DNA of 64,000 bases from Helianthus annuus (Eukaryota; Streptophyta; Magnoliopsida; Asterales; Asteraceae). The stretch lies in contig NC_035435.2 of assembly GCF_002127325.2 (NCBI RefSeq), forward strand, positions 107,956,382 to 108,020,381, read 5' to 3'. Under the pieces are notes generated by a model that did not search any database, was not told the origin of the DNA, and worked only from the letters and a program-made list of their open reading frames with translations. Within the stretch, counting starts at the first letter, position 1. The number at the start of each line of letters is the position of its first letter. Positions 1 to 11,524 of the stretch are shown in pieces. Made by a program: the position numbers and the translations under genes.

Positions 1-1222
1 GCGTTCTTGACATCCAACTGATGGATGGGCCAAGAGCGTGAAACAACCAAAGACAAAACTGTTCTAATAGTAGCCGGTTTAACAACTGGGCTAAACGTGT
101 CTTCACCGTCAACCCCGACAGTCTGTGACTTCCCATTAACCACAAAACGCACTTTATAGCGCTCCAAGGATCCATCTGACCGAAATTTATGGCGAAATAG
201 CCACATGCAGCGACTAACGGGTCGGTTAGAAGGCCTTCGGACCAAATCCTAAGTATCATTTTCCTGCAAAGCAATAACTTCAGCCTACATAGCATGTGTC
301 CAATGAGGGTCGGTAAAGGCTTTGGCATAGGTATCGGGAATAGGAGAGATGGTAGAAGTGTGTAAATTTAATGGTGTTTGAGGTTTAAGTGAGCCGGTTT
401 TTGAGCGGGTAGTCATTGGGTGAGTGTTAGTGGGTGTATGAGGTTGGGCCGTAGTGGGTGGGTTGGGCCGAGGTGAAAAGCCGGGTGGAACAGTGGAGGA
501 TTGTGGTATGTGGGCCGATGGCTGGGTTGGTTTAGGGCGTCTAGAGTAAGTCAGAGAAGGGGCTGGACGTGAGGTGGGTAATGGGTGGGGCGGAGGGAAG
601 GCTAGGCCAGGAGAAGGGGCTGGGCCGGCAGTCTGTGTGGGTCTAGGCATGGTCGGGTTTTGAGAAAATGTGAAGGTGGGTGGGAGGTCATCGTCTAAGA
701 AGCCATATGAGGAGACGGTGTTTGGGATAATGTATGGAAAGGATGACTCGTCGAAGGTGACGTGACGAGATATGTGCACTACGGGTAAAAGCAGCGGTAC
801 CTCCGAAAGTCCGGTGGGTACCCCAAAAAAATGTATCGAATAGCCCGGGGGTGCAGTTTGTGCGGTTGGGCTGTGGAGGTGTTTGGATAGCAGGCGCACC
901 CAAACACTCGTAAGTGTTCATAAGTTGGGTGGCGAAGGTATAGTGCGAAGGTAGGGGTGAAGAAATTAAGGCGTTTGGTGGGTAGGATGTTGTGAAGGTA
1001 TGTGGCGGTGTGAAGGGCCTCCACCCAAAATGAAGGAGGCAGGTTTGCATGGATGAGAAGGGCTCGTATGACGTCGTTTAGGCGACGAATCATACATTCC
1101 GCACGCCCGTTTTGAGAGGACTTTCGAGGGCATGAGAAGCGGAAAAGAAGGCCATTTTGTGTAGCAAAGTTTTTAAATGCATTATTGTCGAACTCGCCCC
1201 CAAGATCACATTGAAAAGTTTT
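1..1222 (-). pseudogene. pol: Copia integrase C-terminal half and start of reverse transcriptase, element D
   Basis: Continuation of the integrase interrupted by element A. Next to the junction, FQCDLGGEFDNN carries the second catalytic Asp (the usual N before GG is L here) and SSQNGRAECMIRRLND carries the Glu. LPPSFWVEALHTATYLHN and VFGCACYPN follow, as in Copia. A frameshift near 790 moves the frame after RYIFLGYPPDFR; the hinge is Pro/Thr-rich with MTTRSKTG. Two stops (about 274-276 and 232-240) precede the RT start, seen as WLFRHKFRSDGSLERYK, DTFSPVVKPATIRTVL and HQLDVKNA at the left edge. The YVDD box and RNase H lie outside the window. Confidence 0.85.
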
Positions 1223-1227
1223 GATTT

Positions 1228-2845
1228 TGTAACGTCCATAATTTTCTTTTTAAATTTATTAAATAACAACGTACTTTTCTAACGAAATTTGGGCATGACC
1301 CGTTTGAAAAACGAGCGGTCCCCTGTTTTACATAATCCAAATCATTCGAAAGACACAACATACACGTCAAAACATACCATGTTTTACTTGAAAAACCATT
1401 AAGTTTATGTACGTACTTACGACAAGTTTTCCAAAAGACAAACATAATAAAAACTAGGTTTAACTACTAGACGAAAACATAAGTGACAAAGTATTAAAAA
1501 TTGACTTTTACAAAATGCGGAACGCTTGACGGGCTTGAGGCGTGTTCGAACCGGGCGGAGCTTGATAGCTAGACATGAGATTTACCTACATGACCACAAC
1601 ATCAAAAACTCATTAGAACAAAAATTACTTTCTTTAACCCAAGAATCTAACTTACGGGCTAGAAACAAATGTGACATTCACAACTTGTGCTTTGCTACAT
1701 TCTTTCATCCTTGCACGATAATATGTTCCAACGGAACTTCATACCATTCCTTCTAATCTTACAATAACATCATTCGACCCTTTCAAGAGAAGGGTCTATA
1801 CATACATCTTTCTCCATATTTGATTCGAATTAACACATTATTGATAAACACATATCTATAATGAAACCAAAAATTTGTACAAGAAGCGTACCTCGGTCTT
1901 GATCCCCTTGTTGCTTCACTTGACTCGAACTTTCTTCCTTAACGCCTACATATAACCATTCATTCTTTTAATTCATGTTTCATGCTCATTTACACATATC
2001 AATCGATAAACATCATACAATTTACTCATGCTTCATAAACATGTTCAATTCACATAAAGTTTATGGCTTATATGACTAGCATTTTCATTGAGGCATTTTG
2101 TCAAACACTTGATGTGCACATTATCAACAAAGCACAAAGTACAAGTATTCATTGCATAACCCTACTTATTCACCTTCTAAACTAACAAGAATCAATCAAG
2201 TTCATAACTTTCTTTCATCCTACACCATCTTAACTAATTCTTCTATCTCTATGCAAGATCATGTATAATTTTTCATCTAATAGCTTACATGCAAAACATT
2301 GGGTTTATGATTTCTTCACAACAATTGGGTAATACACTTAAATCATTCAATCACTTAGAATTCAAGCAGAATTTTCGAACCATTATGAAACCCTAACTCT
2401 TACTTGTACATAATTTCCACATAATTTCATGATTGGGTCAAAACCCACTTTCTACAATTCATCCAAAACAAAAAATTCGACTTACCGCTTGTTGTACTAG
2501 CTTAGATAGTTAAGGTTTCGAGTTCATGCATGTGATTTGGCCTTGATTTCCTTTTTAATTTAGCTAATTTGCAGAATTTAGGGTTTCCCCCTTGCTTTCC
2601 CCTTCTTGATCGATCTCCAGAGAACACACGTATGTGTGTTTTAGTTTTTTATTAATTCTTATTTACTAGTAATCATAAAACTTCCAGCTTTTAACAAGTT
2701 TAGTCCCCCTATTTATTTAATTTGCTCATTTATCATTTAACCTTCCTTCTAATCAATTACTAGTATAACTACTTAACTAGGTTAAATATAACATGTCTAG
2801 ACATTTCAAATAACATAAATAAATTGCATATTTTGGGGTGTTACA
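1228..2845 (-). repeat. 3' LTR of element A
   Basis: 1618 bp, TG...CA ends. From 1259 to 2845 it matches 7771-9342 almost base for base with a few small indels; the first ~31 bases (1228-1258) have no counterpart in the other copy. The short open frame at 1526-1756 is repeated at 8037-8261 and is just LTR sequence. Confidence 0.92.
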
Positions 2846-2866
2846 AGTCTACCCCCCTTAAAAGAG
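2846..2866 (-). other. Polypurine tract of element A
   Basis: CTTTTAAGGGGGTAGACT on the minus strand directly before the 3' LTR start; elements F and G have the same core, TTTTAAGGGGGTGAGGA, at the same place. Confidence 0.8.
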
Positions 2867-2883
2867 GTTTCGTCCCTGAACCC

Positions 2884-5800
2884 TTAATACGTACCAAATA
2901 ATGTCGGGTAGAGCTTCCTCATTTCGTCTTCTAACTCCCATGTAAGGTCTGATCCTTTCCGATGTTGCCATTGCACCAAGACTTGCTTTATAGTTTTGTT
3001 CCGAAGGTGCGTTACCTTGGAATCCTTGATAGCTATCGGTCTCTCAATATAATTCAATTTTTCATCCAATACAATATCGTCAAGGGGCACATATGCTGTC
3101 TCATCCGCTAAACACTTTCTCAATTGTGACACGTGAAATGTGTCATGTATTCCATCTAAAGTTGGCGGTAATTCTAACCGATATGCTACTTTCCCAACCC
3201 GGGCTAAAATCTTGAAAGGTCCTATGTAGCGGGGACCTAGCTTTCCTCGCTTACGGAAACGGATTATACCTTTCCATGGGGAAACCTTTAATAACACATA
3301 ATCACCTATTTGAAATTCGATAGGTCGCCTCCTTCGATCTGCATAGGCCTTTTGTCGATCTTGAGCTGCTTTTAAACGGGCTCGCACAAGATCGATCTTT
3401 TCGTTAGTTTTAGCTACTACCTCATTGGGTGCAATTTCTCTCTGCCCCACCTCTCCCCAACAAATTGGAGTTCTACACTTCCTTCCATACAACAATTCAT
3501 ACGGTGCCATTCAAATGCCGTTATGGTAGCTATTGTTGTATGAAAATTCCACCAATGGCAAGTGGTCATCCCAGCTTCCCCCGAAATCTATCACACATGC
3601 TCGCAGCATGTCGATGAGTGTTTGAATGGTTCGCTCAGATTGACCATCCGTTTGGGGGTGGTAGGCGGTACTGAAATGTAATTTTGTACCCATACTTTCA
3701 TGAAAACCTTGCCAATATCGAGATGTGAATCGGGTATCTTGATCTGACACAATAGATACAGGAACCCCGTGTCGTGATATTATCTCGTTAACATAGATCT
3801 CCGCCATCTTTTCAGAAGAGAAAGCTTCCCGAATGGGTAAGAAGTGCGCGCTCTTGGTGAGGCGGTCCACGATCACCCATATAGCATCGTGACCTTTCCT
3901 TGTCTTAGGAAGCTTGGTCACTAGGTCCATCGTCAATTCTTCCCATTTCCATACCGGAATCTCTAACGGTTGCAACCTCTCGTATGGTTTCTGATGTTCT
4001 GCCTTCACTTGCAAACACGTCAAACATTTTGCAACATACTTGACGATATCACGTTTCATACCGGGCCACCAATAACTTTTCTTCAAGTCCAAATACATTT
4101 TTGTAGCTCCAGGATGAACCGAGAATCGGGATTTGTGAGCTTCTTTGAGTAATACACCCTTTGCTTCGCTAAATCGAGGTATCCAAATACGACCATACAT
4201 GGTTTTAATTCCATCGGATCTTTCTTCGAATTTATCCACCAACCCCTTTGTTCTTTCCTTTTTAGAATCCATTCCGCTTAGTGACTTGATTTGGGCTTCT
4301 TTAACCATTTCGAGAAATCGAGGTGTAATTACCATCTTCATGGACTTTACTTGAATTGGAGGCGGGTAATCCTTTCGGCTCAGGGCATCGGCTACTACGT
4401 TAGCTTTACCCGGATGATAAAGGATCTCACAATCATAATCTTTAAGAAGTTCTAACCACCTTCGTTGCCTCATATTTAATTCCCTTTGCTCGAAAAAGTA
4501 TTTAAGGCTTTTGTGGTCAGAATAAATAGCACTTTTCGTACCGTATAGATAGTGCCTCCATATCTTCAAAGCAAACACTACTGCAGCTAACTCCAAGTCA
4601 TGGGTTGGATAATTACTTTCGTGTGTCTTCAATTGCCTAGAAGCATAGGCAATGACTCTACCCCTTTGCATCAAAACACATCCCAACCCTTGGTGTGACG
4701 CATCCGTAAACACCACCAAGTCTTCCGTTCCATCAGGTAAGGTTAGTACCGGGGAACTCGACAGCTTTTCTTTCAAGGTTTGAAACGCCCTCTCTTGATC
4801 TGCACCCCATGAAAACTTCTCATCCTTCTTGGTTAACTTGGTCAACGGCAAGGCCAATTTAGAAAAGTCTTGGATAAACCTCCTATAATAGCCTGCTAAA
4901 CCCAAAAAGCTTCTTACTTCACTTGGGTTCTTGGGAGGTACCCATTTCATAACGGCTTCCACCTTTGACGGGTCTACTAAGATACCATCCGCATTAATCA
5001 CATGACCGAGAAATTGTACCTCTCTAAGCCAAAAAGCACACTTGGAGAATTTCGCGTACAATTTCTCCTTGCGAAGTACTTCAAGAACTTCACGTAAATG
5101 GCATGCATGTTCGGCTTTACTTCAGGAATAAACCAGGATGTCATCGATAAAAACTATAACGAATTTGTCTAACATGGGCCGACAAACTCGATTCATAAGA
5201 TCCATGAACGCGGCAGGCGCGTTCGTTAATCCAAAGGACATTACTAAGAACTCGTAATGCCCGTATCGCGTTCTAAAAGCCGTTTTCGCCACATCCTCAT
5301 CTCGCACTCTTAACTGATGGTACCCGGACCGCAAATCTATTTTTGAAAACCAACTTGCCCCTTGTAACTGATCGAAGAGATCATCGATTCGGGGCAATGG
5401 GTATCGGTTTTTCACCGTCAGCTTGTTCAACTCTCGGTAATCGATGCACATGCGCATCGAACCATCTTTCTTTTGGACAAAAAGTACAGGCGCTCCCCAT
5501 GGCGACACACTCGGGCGTATAAATCCCTTGTCGAGCAATTCTTGTATTTGTACCATTAACTCCCGCATTTCAGTTGGGGCCAACCTATAAGGAGCCTTGG
5601 CTACAGGTTTGGCATCAGGATACAATTCAATCTTAAAATCTACTTCACGTTCCGGCGGAAGCCCCGACAAATCTTCCGGAAAAACATCGAGAAACTCGTT
5701 CATGACTTCAACCTCTTCTATCTTAGGGGTATTCTGCTTAGTATCCACCACATAAGTTAGAAATGCCTTGCTTCCATTTCGTACGTACTTGTATACTTGG

Positions 5801-6239
5801 ACTATAGAACAAAGCTTCGAATTGATATTCCTTTCCCCTTGTATGCTTACTCGTTTTCCTCCCGATGTTAACACATGAATCACCTTCTTCTCACATTGAA
5901 TTTCGGCCTGATGTTTAGCTAGCCAATCCATGCCAACTATAACCTTAAATTCCCCCAATATCATGGGAATAAGGTCAATGGCAAACTTCTCGTCTTCAAT
6001 GATTATTTCACAATTTCTACAAACTTCGTGCAACAAATAACTCTTACTATCGGCTATCTCTACTTCTAATGGTACATGCATTCTTTCGATTCTAAAAGAG
6101 GGGTGTGACACTAGTTCACTGGATACAAACGATCTACTGGCACCAATATCAAATAACACGTACGTAGGCATCGAGTTCAATGAGAATATACCTGATACAA
6201 CATTCGGGTGGTCCTTCGCTTCTTCGGTTGTGATCTGAA
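2884..6239 (-). pseudogene. pol: Chromovirus pol: protease, RT, RNase H, integrase, chromodomain (element A)
   Basis: Same frame as the gag C-terminus. The protease motif reads [12 protein letters not shown]: the catalytic D-T/S-G is D-I-G, so the active site is probably dead. [38 protein letters not shown], and FIDDILVYS as the YxDD box. A stop (5122-5124) follows immediately; the frame then continues with [12 protein letters not shown], RNase H ([16 protein letters not shown]), the integrase zinc finger ([11 protein letters not shown] ... [14 protein letters not shown]) and the DDE core ([29 protein letters not shown]). A second stop (3511-3513) replaces one codon before MAPYELLYGRKC. The end, KQVLVQWQHRKGSDLTWE, is chromodomain-like. 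The stop is at 2884, 38 bp before the LTR. Confidence 0.93.
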
Positions 6240-7322
6240 ACATCCTCCCCTTAGCTCTTAGGGCTTCCTCCTTTCTTGCTTCCTTATCGGTTTTCTGTTG
6301 AAGCTTGGGACACTCAGCCTTAATATGACCCAGTTGGAAACAGTTGTAACACGTTCTGGAAGGATTTGGACACCTATAGTATGGGTGTCCCTCTTGACCA
6401 CAATTGTAACAGCCCTTCTTCCCTTTCAAACACTCCCCCGTGTGTAACTTTCCGCACATTTTGCATTTCGGAATACTACCCTTCGCCTTATCCTTCTTGC
6501 TTTGATCTTGAAATTTTGGTTTCTTTGAAGGGCTCGAGCTGGAAACATTCTCAGATACTCTCTTTTCACCTCTTTCTGCATGTCTTCTTATTTTAATCTC
6601 CCTATCTCGGGCCAAGTCAATGAGCTCATTCAAAGTTTCACATTTAGCGGGAATTATGAACTCCCGATATTCAGCCTTCAACATACCGTAATAACGGTTT
6701 ATCTTCATTCTTTCCGTTCCTGCTATATCTTTACAGAACTTCAGCTTGTCAAGGAAAACGTTGGTGATTTCATCGATGGTTTCATCTTTCTGACGAAGAT
6801 GTAAGAAATTTCTTGGATCTTGTCAATGGCAGATTGTGGACAGTGGTACTTCAGAAAAGGTTTCTTGAACTCTTGCCATGTCAAGACTTGAACTTTTTCT
6901 TCCCCAAGCTCTTTACTATAAACATCCCACCACTCCTTAGCTCGGAGTTGTAGCAAACCGGTGGCGAACATCACTTGATCCTCCTTTTCACAATAACTCC
7001 TTATGAACACCGCTTCCGTACTTGCAATCCACCTTTGACATGCTATAGGATCAATTTCTCCTTTGAATGGTAATGGGTTGCACGCCATAAATTCTTTGTA
7101 TGTGCATTTGCGAGTTCCTTTCCTTCCTTGCACTTCACTAATCATTCCCTTCAACTCGTCCATCTTACTCGCCATCATTGATTCTACCACTTCCAACACA
7201 TGACCCTCTACTTCTTGGGCTAAATGGGGAATACTTGCTTGCATTGCCCTTCCAATCTCTTCCGAGATCATAGTTTTCAGCTGTTCTTGTCGTGTCGCTT
7301 CATCCTCATTCGTATCCGTCAT
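6240..7322 (-). pseudogene. gag: Chromovirus gag with frameshift (element A)
   Basis: Starts at ATG 7322 (MTDTNEDEATRQEQ). It contains the retrotrans_gag core (YKEFMACNPLPFKGEIDPIA, then LRAKEWWDVYSKEL) and later three CCHC-like knuckles: [12 protein letters not shown] (short form), [14 protein letters not shown] and [15 protein letters not shown] one-base frame change near 6800-6815 breaks the link between the two halves; element B shows the expected continuation. Gag and pol share one frame afterwards, as usual for Tekay-type elements. Confidence 0.9.
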
Positions 7323-7530
7323 CTACACATAAGCATCATTCCTTATTTCAAACATTCAATCATCCTTTCCATCATATAATCATTCTAATAGTACATAACT
7401 TCCTTTGAAAGTTAATATTCAGGTATACTATCATTCTTTAGAGTCTTCTTATAACGCTTACAATACTTCACGTATGATAGAAAACATTAAACAAATCATC
7501 ACAATTGATATAGGCTGAAAACAGTCTCCA

Positions 7531-7671
7531 TCGTAAGTTACGGTGTCACCGTAACTTATGGTGGCATTATTTTTCTTACGGTGCAAAGCTACTGCTTTAC
7601 GGCAGAGGAGTTTTGTCCCAGTGTCTACCGTAAGCTACGGTAGCCACCGTAGCTTACGGTGACGCCCAACA
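7531..7671 (-). repeat. Inverted-repeat module in the leader of element A
   Basis: Two near-palindromic pairs, about 60 bp apart: CGTAAGTTACGGTG paired with CACCGTAACTTATGG (7532-7563), and CCGTAAGCTACGGT paired with ACCGTAGCTTACGG (7628-7661). Between them are single ACGGTG and TTTACGG half-words. The same architecture with related words is in the LTR of element B, and with unrelated words in F and G. Confidence 0.8.
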
Positions 7672-7770
7672 TACTATGATAAATTTCTTATTTTGCAGCC
7701 ATCTTTCCAACCCGTTTTAACCCGTACCAGTCCGTTTCATCCCAAACTATTACACATCATCCCGTAATGA

Positions 7771-9342
7771 TTAAATAACAACGTACTTTTCTAACGAAAT
7801 TTGGGCATGACCCGTTTGAAAAACGAGCGGTCCCCTGTTTTACATAATCCAACTCATTCGAAAGACACAACATACACGTCAAAACATACCATGTTTTACT
7901 TGCAAAACCATTAAGTTTATGTACGTACTTACGACAAGTTTCCAAAAGACAAACATAATAAAAACTAGGTTTAACTACTAGACGAAAACATAAGTGACAA
8001 AGTATTAAACACTGACTTTTACAAAATGCGGAACGCTTGACGGGCTTGAGGCGTGTTCGAACCGGGCGGAGCTTGATAGCTAGACATGAGATTTACCTAC
8101 ATGATCACAACATCAAAAACTCATTAGAACAAAAATTACTTTCTTTAACCCAAGAATCTAACTTACGGGCTAGAAACAAATGTGATAACTTGTGCTTTGC
8201 TACATTCTTTCATCCTTGCACGGTAATATGTTCCAACGGAACTTCATACCATTCCTTCTAATCTTACAATAACATCATTCGACCCTTTCAAGAGAAGGGT
8301 CTATACATACATCTTTCTCCATATTTGATTCGAATTAACACATTATTGATAAACACATATCTATAATGAAACCAAAAATTTGTACAAGAAGCGTACCTCG
8401 GTCTTGATCCCCTTGTTGCTTCACTTGACTCGAACTTTCTTCCTTAACGCCTACATATAACCATTCATTCTTTTAATTCATGTTTCATGCTCATTTACAC
8501 ATATCAATCGATAAAACATCATACAATTTACTCATGCTTCATAAACATGTTCAATTCACATAAAGTTTATGGCTTATATGACAAGCATTTTCATTGAGGC
8601 ATTTTGTCAAACACTTGATGTGCACATTATCAACAAAGCACAAAGTACAAGTATTTATTGCATAACCCTACTTATTCACCTTCTAAACTAACAAGAATCA
8701 ATCAAGTTCATAACTTTCTTTCATCCTACACCATCTTAACTAATTCTTCTATCTCTATGCAAGATCATGTATAAATTTTCATCTAATAGCTTACATGCAA
8801 AACATTGGGTTTATGATTTCTTCACAACAATTGGGTAATACACTTAAATCATTCAGAATTCAAGCAGAATTTTCGAACCATTATGAAACCCTAACTCTTA
8901 CTTGTACATAATTTCCACATAATTTCATGATTGGGTCAAAACCCACTTTCTACAATTCATCCAAAACAGAAAATTCGACTTACCGCTTGTTGTACTAGCT
9001 TAGATAGTTAAGGTTTCGAGTTCATGCATGTGATTTGGCCTTGATTTCCTTTTTAATTAGCTAATTTGCAGAATTTAGGGTTTCCCCCTTGCTTTCCCCT
9101 TCTTGATCGATCTCCAGAGAACACACGTATGCGTGTTTTAGTTTTTTATTAATTCTTATTTACTAGTAATCATAAAACTTCCAGCTTTTAACAAGTTTTG
9201 TCCCCCTATTTATTTAATCTGCTCATTTATCATTTAACCTTCCTTCTAATCAATTACTAGTATAACTACTTAACTAGGTTAAATATAACATGTCTAGACA
9301 TTTCAAATAACATAAATAAATTGCATATTTTGGGGTGTTACA
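7771..9342 (-). repeat. 5' LTR of element A (inner end truncated or rearranged)
   Basis: 1572 bp matching 1259-2845. The match stops at 7771, where the sequence continues into an inverted-repeat module and the gag leader without the expected terminal CA and primer-binding site. A possible 5' splice site, CCGAG/GTACGC, lies at about 8397. Confidence 0.88.
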
Positions 9343-9347
9343 GATTT

Positions 9348-10116
9348 GGCGGTTAAATTGAGTGGCAATTAAGCGGTGAAATTTAACAAATGTGGGGAAA
9401 GTTTCGGATTTGAATTTAAGGGGGTAGACCCAAACAAAATGGGAAAAATTGTCAATTAAGACCATATAATATTTATAGCCAGTTTTACTCGTGACAGGTG
9501 AGGTCCATAAATCGCAATGGACAATATCAAAAGGTGCAAAGGTATAAGAATTAGAAGCATAAAATGGTAAACACTTGCTATTAGAAATATGACAAGAATT
9601 GCAAAAGCTAGACACATGGTCTTTATTACATGAGAAATTAAAATTACGACTAAGAATGTCTAAAACTTGAGAGCCTGGATGTCCTAAACGGTCATGCCAG
9701 GGAAGAGAGACAGTGGTGAGGTAGCAAGCTTGAGGCGGAAGTTGCGGTGGTGTGACTGGATAAAGGTCCCCGGTGCTGTTATGGCGGGATAGAATTCTTC
9801 CATTGTGAAGGTCCTTCAAAGAAAACCCAAACGGATCAAATTCTATAGAAACTTGATTATCACGAGTAAAACGTCTTACCGAAATAAGATTTTTAATAAT
9901 TTGGGGGCTATAAAGAAGGTTTGGTAAAATACAGGTTCGGTTTGGGAGTGGGTAAAAACCAGTACCGGACCGAACAGTTGGAACACATTGACCATTACCG
10001 ACCAAAATTTTAGTGTTTGCAGTAGATGATGAAGGGATTTGAATCATACCTTGATCTTGTGTAACATGTGCCTCGGCTCCGGTATCCATATATTTTGTTG
10101 GATCTTGTGAATTAAC
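9348..10116 (-). pseudogene. pol: Copia protease, GAG-pre-integrase and N-terminal integrase, element D
   Basis: Starts in frame nine codons after the gag stop. The aspartic protease motif MDTGAEAHVTQ is near the start, followed by the pre-integrase segment and the integrase zinc-binding region (HDRLGHPGSQVLDIL ... CNSCHISNSK, a His/His/Cys/Cys pattern). The first catalytic Asp of integrase lies in DIVHCDLWTSP, followed by YKYYMVLIDNFSHFVWVYP, typical of Copia. The frame runs into element A at 9342; its continuation is at 1222 and below. Apart from that insertion, this part has no internal stop. Confidence 0.88.
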
Positions 10117-11253
10117 CTACAAAGAGGAAAGTGCTGCACTTAAGTCGGACGGACTGAGGGCATTATACCTATAACCGGAAGGGTCCGAAGGCTGAGCAGG
10201 AATAAAGCCGCTGTACTGGGCCTGAACAGTCTGCTGCGGGCTGCTGTTGGGCTGTGACGGGCCTGAGAAGGCTGATCCGAAGGGCTGCTGGGCCATGGGC
10301 TGCTGTGGGCTGAAATTAGACTGCTGCCAGGCGGGTTGAGTAGGGTACGGGCAAGGCGGAGGAGCCCACCAAGCCCAGTTAGGATAATTCTGCATTTGTT
10401 GAACCCATCCGGATTGTGCTCTCCCTGTCCCGCGTCCGCATCCGCCTCTATTGGATCGATATCGCGGACCCCGTCCCCTCCCCCTACCTCGCGTCCCATA
10501 AGAAGTAGGATACGAATTCGGGTTTGGGTTGGGGCTCGGGTGGTTTGTGGCCGAAGAGGCGTTAATGGGATGTTGTTGTTGTTGTTGAGTAAGAAGGACA
10601 GAGGAGGCAGCGGACTTACGAGCTTCCATGCGTATAACTTCATCCTGTAACATTGTCCGAACGGTATCCCAATCCGCGTTGTTTTGGTGGATGAGAGACG
10701 CGGTGGTGTCGTATTCTTGTGGGAGTCCCCTGACAAGCTGTAGCACGAGACGAGACTCGGTGACCGGTTGGTCGACATCCTCCAGTTGGTTTGCCAAATC
10801 ATTGAGCCGCTCACAATAATCATCCACAGACGAACAACTTGCAAGAGTCAGATTACAGAACTGTGTTTCTAAGGCAGCTGCCCGAGCCTTTTTGTTACTC
10901 AGGTACATCTTCTCTAGTTTGAGCCACGCGGCACGGGCGTTCGAAACCTGACCCATTAAACGAGGCAGATGGCCGTCTGAGACAGTGCCGATGATCCATT
11001 GTAGCACCAACGCGTCAAGTTCGAGCCACATGGGGTACTCGGCATCGGTCTTAGCGGGAGGGTCACTGCCATCAATGTGATGTAAAACTTTGTAGGCTCG
11101 CGCGTGTAAACGAAAGAGTTTGACCCAGGCAGTCTAGGTCACTTTGGTTTCATCTAGGGTTCGGATTTTGGTGTTGATATTGGTTACGGTGTAAGCGGGA
11201 TGGAGGGGTGTGGGTTTGGCCGACGAGTCAGAGGCTGCTGCATCTTTATTCAT
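10117..11253 (-). pseudogene. gag: Copia gag (UBN2-type capsid) with one in-frame stop, element D
   Basis: Structural Gag that would form the virus-like particle. The chosen start is the ATG at 11253, giving MNKDAAASDSS..., the first Met after the primer-binding site. The frame is interrupted by a TAG at 11134-11136 and then stays open to 10117. The middle has the UBN2/retrotran_gag pattern (ALVLQWIIGTVSDG, then AAWLKLEKMYLSNKKARA, then QFCNLTLASCSSVDDYCERL and LVLQLVRGLP). The C-terminal third is low complexity: RGRGRGRG and Gln/Pro-rich. I see no CCHC zinc knuckle; the Arg/Gly stretch may do the RNA binding instead. The downstream protease frame follows in the same frame after a stop at 10117-10119. 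Confidence 0.85.
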
Positions 11254-11333
11254 GATCGAAGAAAAAAAAAAGAACAGAGATCGGATGCAAGCGATAGGCT
11301 GCCGATCGAAAAAAAAAGATTTAGGGTTTGAGC

Positions 11334-11351
11334 CGTAGCTCTGATACCATA
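11334..11351 (-). other. Primer-binding site of element D (tRNA-Met type)
   Basis: TGGTATCAGAGCTACGG on the minus strand, complementary to the 3' end of initiator/elongator tRNA-Met, as in most plant Copia elements. It lies between the LTR and the gag start at 11253. Confidence 0.8.
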
Positions 11352-11357
11352 AAAGTG

Positions 11358-11524
11358 GTTTATGGTTTGATATTATTGATGATCTTTCAAAGGAATACAA
11401 TACCCTATTTATAGGGGAAACAATACATGATAAGAATGGAAATTAATCTCTATCTATAATACTATACAATATCTTCTAAATATATGACAATTTATTATGC
11501 TAAGAATGTCACATGACAACCACA
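11358..11524 (-). repeat. 5' LTR of Copia element D (short, about 167 bp)
   Basis: On the minus strand the segment starts TGTGGTTGTC and ends AAACCA, giving the TG...CA ends with a short terminal inverted repeat. It lies 6 bases before a TGGTATCAGAGC primer-binding site and contains a TATA box. The partner LTR is outside the window, so the outer boundary rests on the terminal motif only. Confidence 0.6.
11406..11413 (-). promoter_or_regulatory. TATA box in the LTR of element D
   Basis: TATAAATA on the minus strand, about 50 bases before the LTR end, placed to drive transcription into gag. Assigned by motif and position only. Confidence 0.55.

Larger units (their letters stand above)
1228..9342 (-). 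mobile_element. Ty3/Gypsy chromovirus (element A), Tekay/Del-like, inserted in Copia element D
   Basis: Complete outline: LTR-gag-pol-LTR on the minus strand, flanked by the 5-bp duplication GATTT (1223-1227, 9343-9347). The outer ends are TGTAAC at 1228 and GTGTTACA at 9342. The LTRs share about 1.58 kb. Gag-pol ends in a chromodomain-like segment, which with the RT type places it in the chromoviruses. One frameshift in gag, two premature stops in pol and an altered protease active site make it non-functional. The inner end of the 5' LTR and the primer-binding site appear to be missing (see findings). Confidence 0.92.
1..11524 (-). mobile_element. Ty1/Copia retrotransposon (element D), 5' part, interrupted by element A
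   Basis: Reading on the minus strand from 11524: a short LTR, a tRNA-Met type primer-binding site, gag, protease, integrase and the start of reverse transcriptase, in the Copia order (integrase before RT). The element continues past the left edge, so RNase H and the 3' LTR are not seen. Positions 1228-9342 are a later chromovirus insertion, flanked by GATTT on both sides (1223-1227 and 9343-9347), which splits the integrase just upstream of its second catalytic Asp. In-frame stops in gag (11134-11136), between gag and protease (10117-10119) and in the RT approach, and a frameshift near 790, show that it is dead. The lineage within Copia was not resolved. Confidence 0.9.

Noticed and set aside
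10140..10844. 234-codon minus-strand frame and plus-strand frames over the gag of D
   Set aside because: Shadows of the GC-rich, low-complexity gag C-terminus in other frames.
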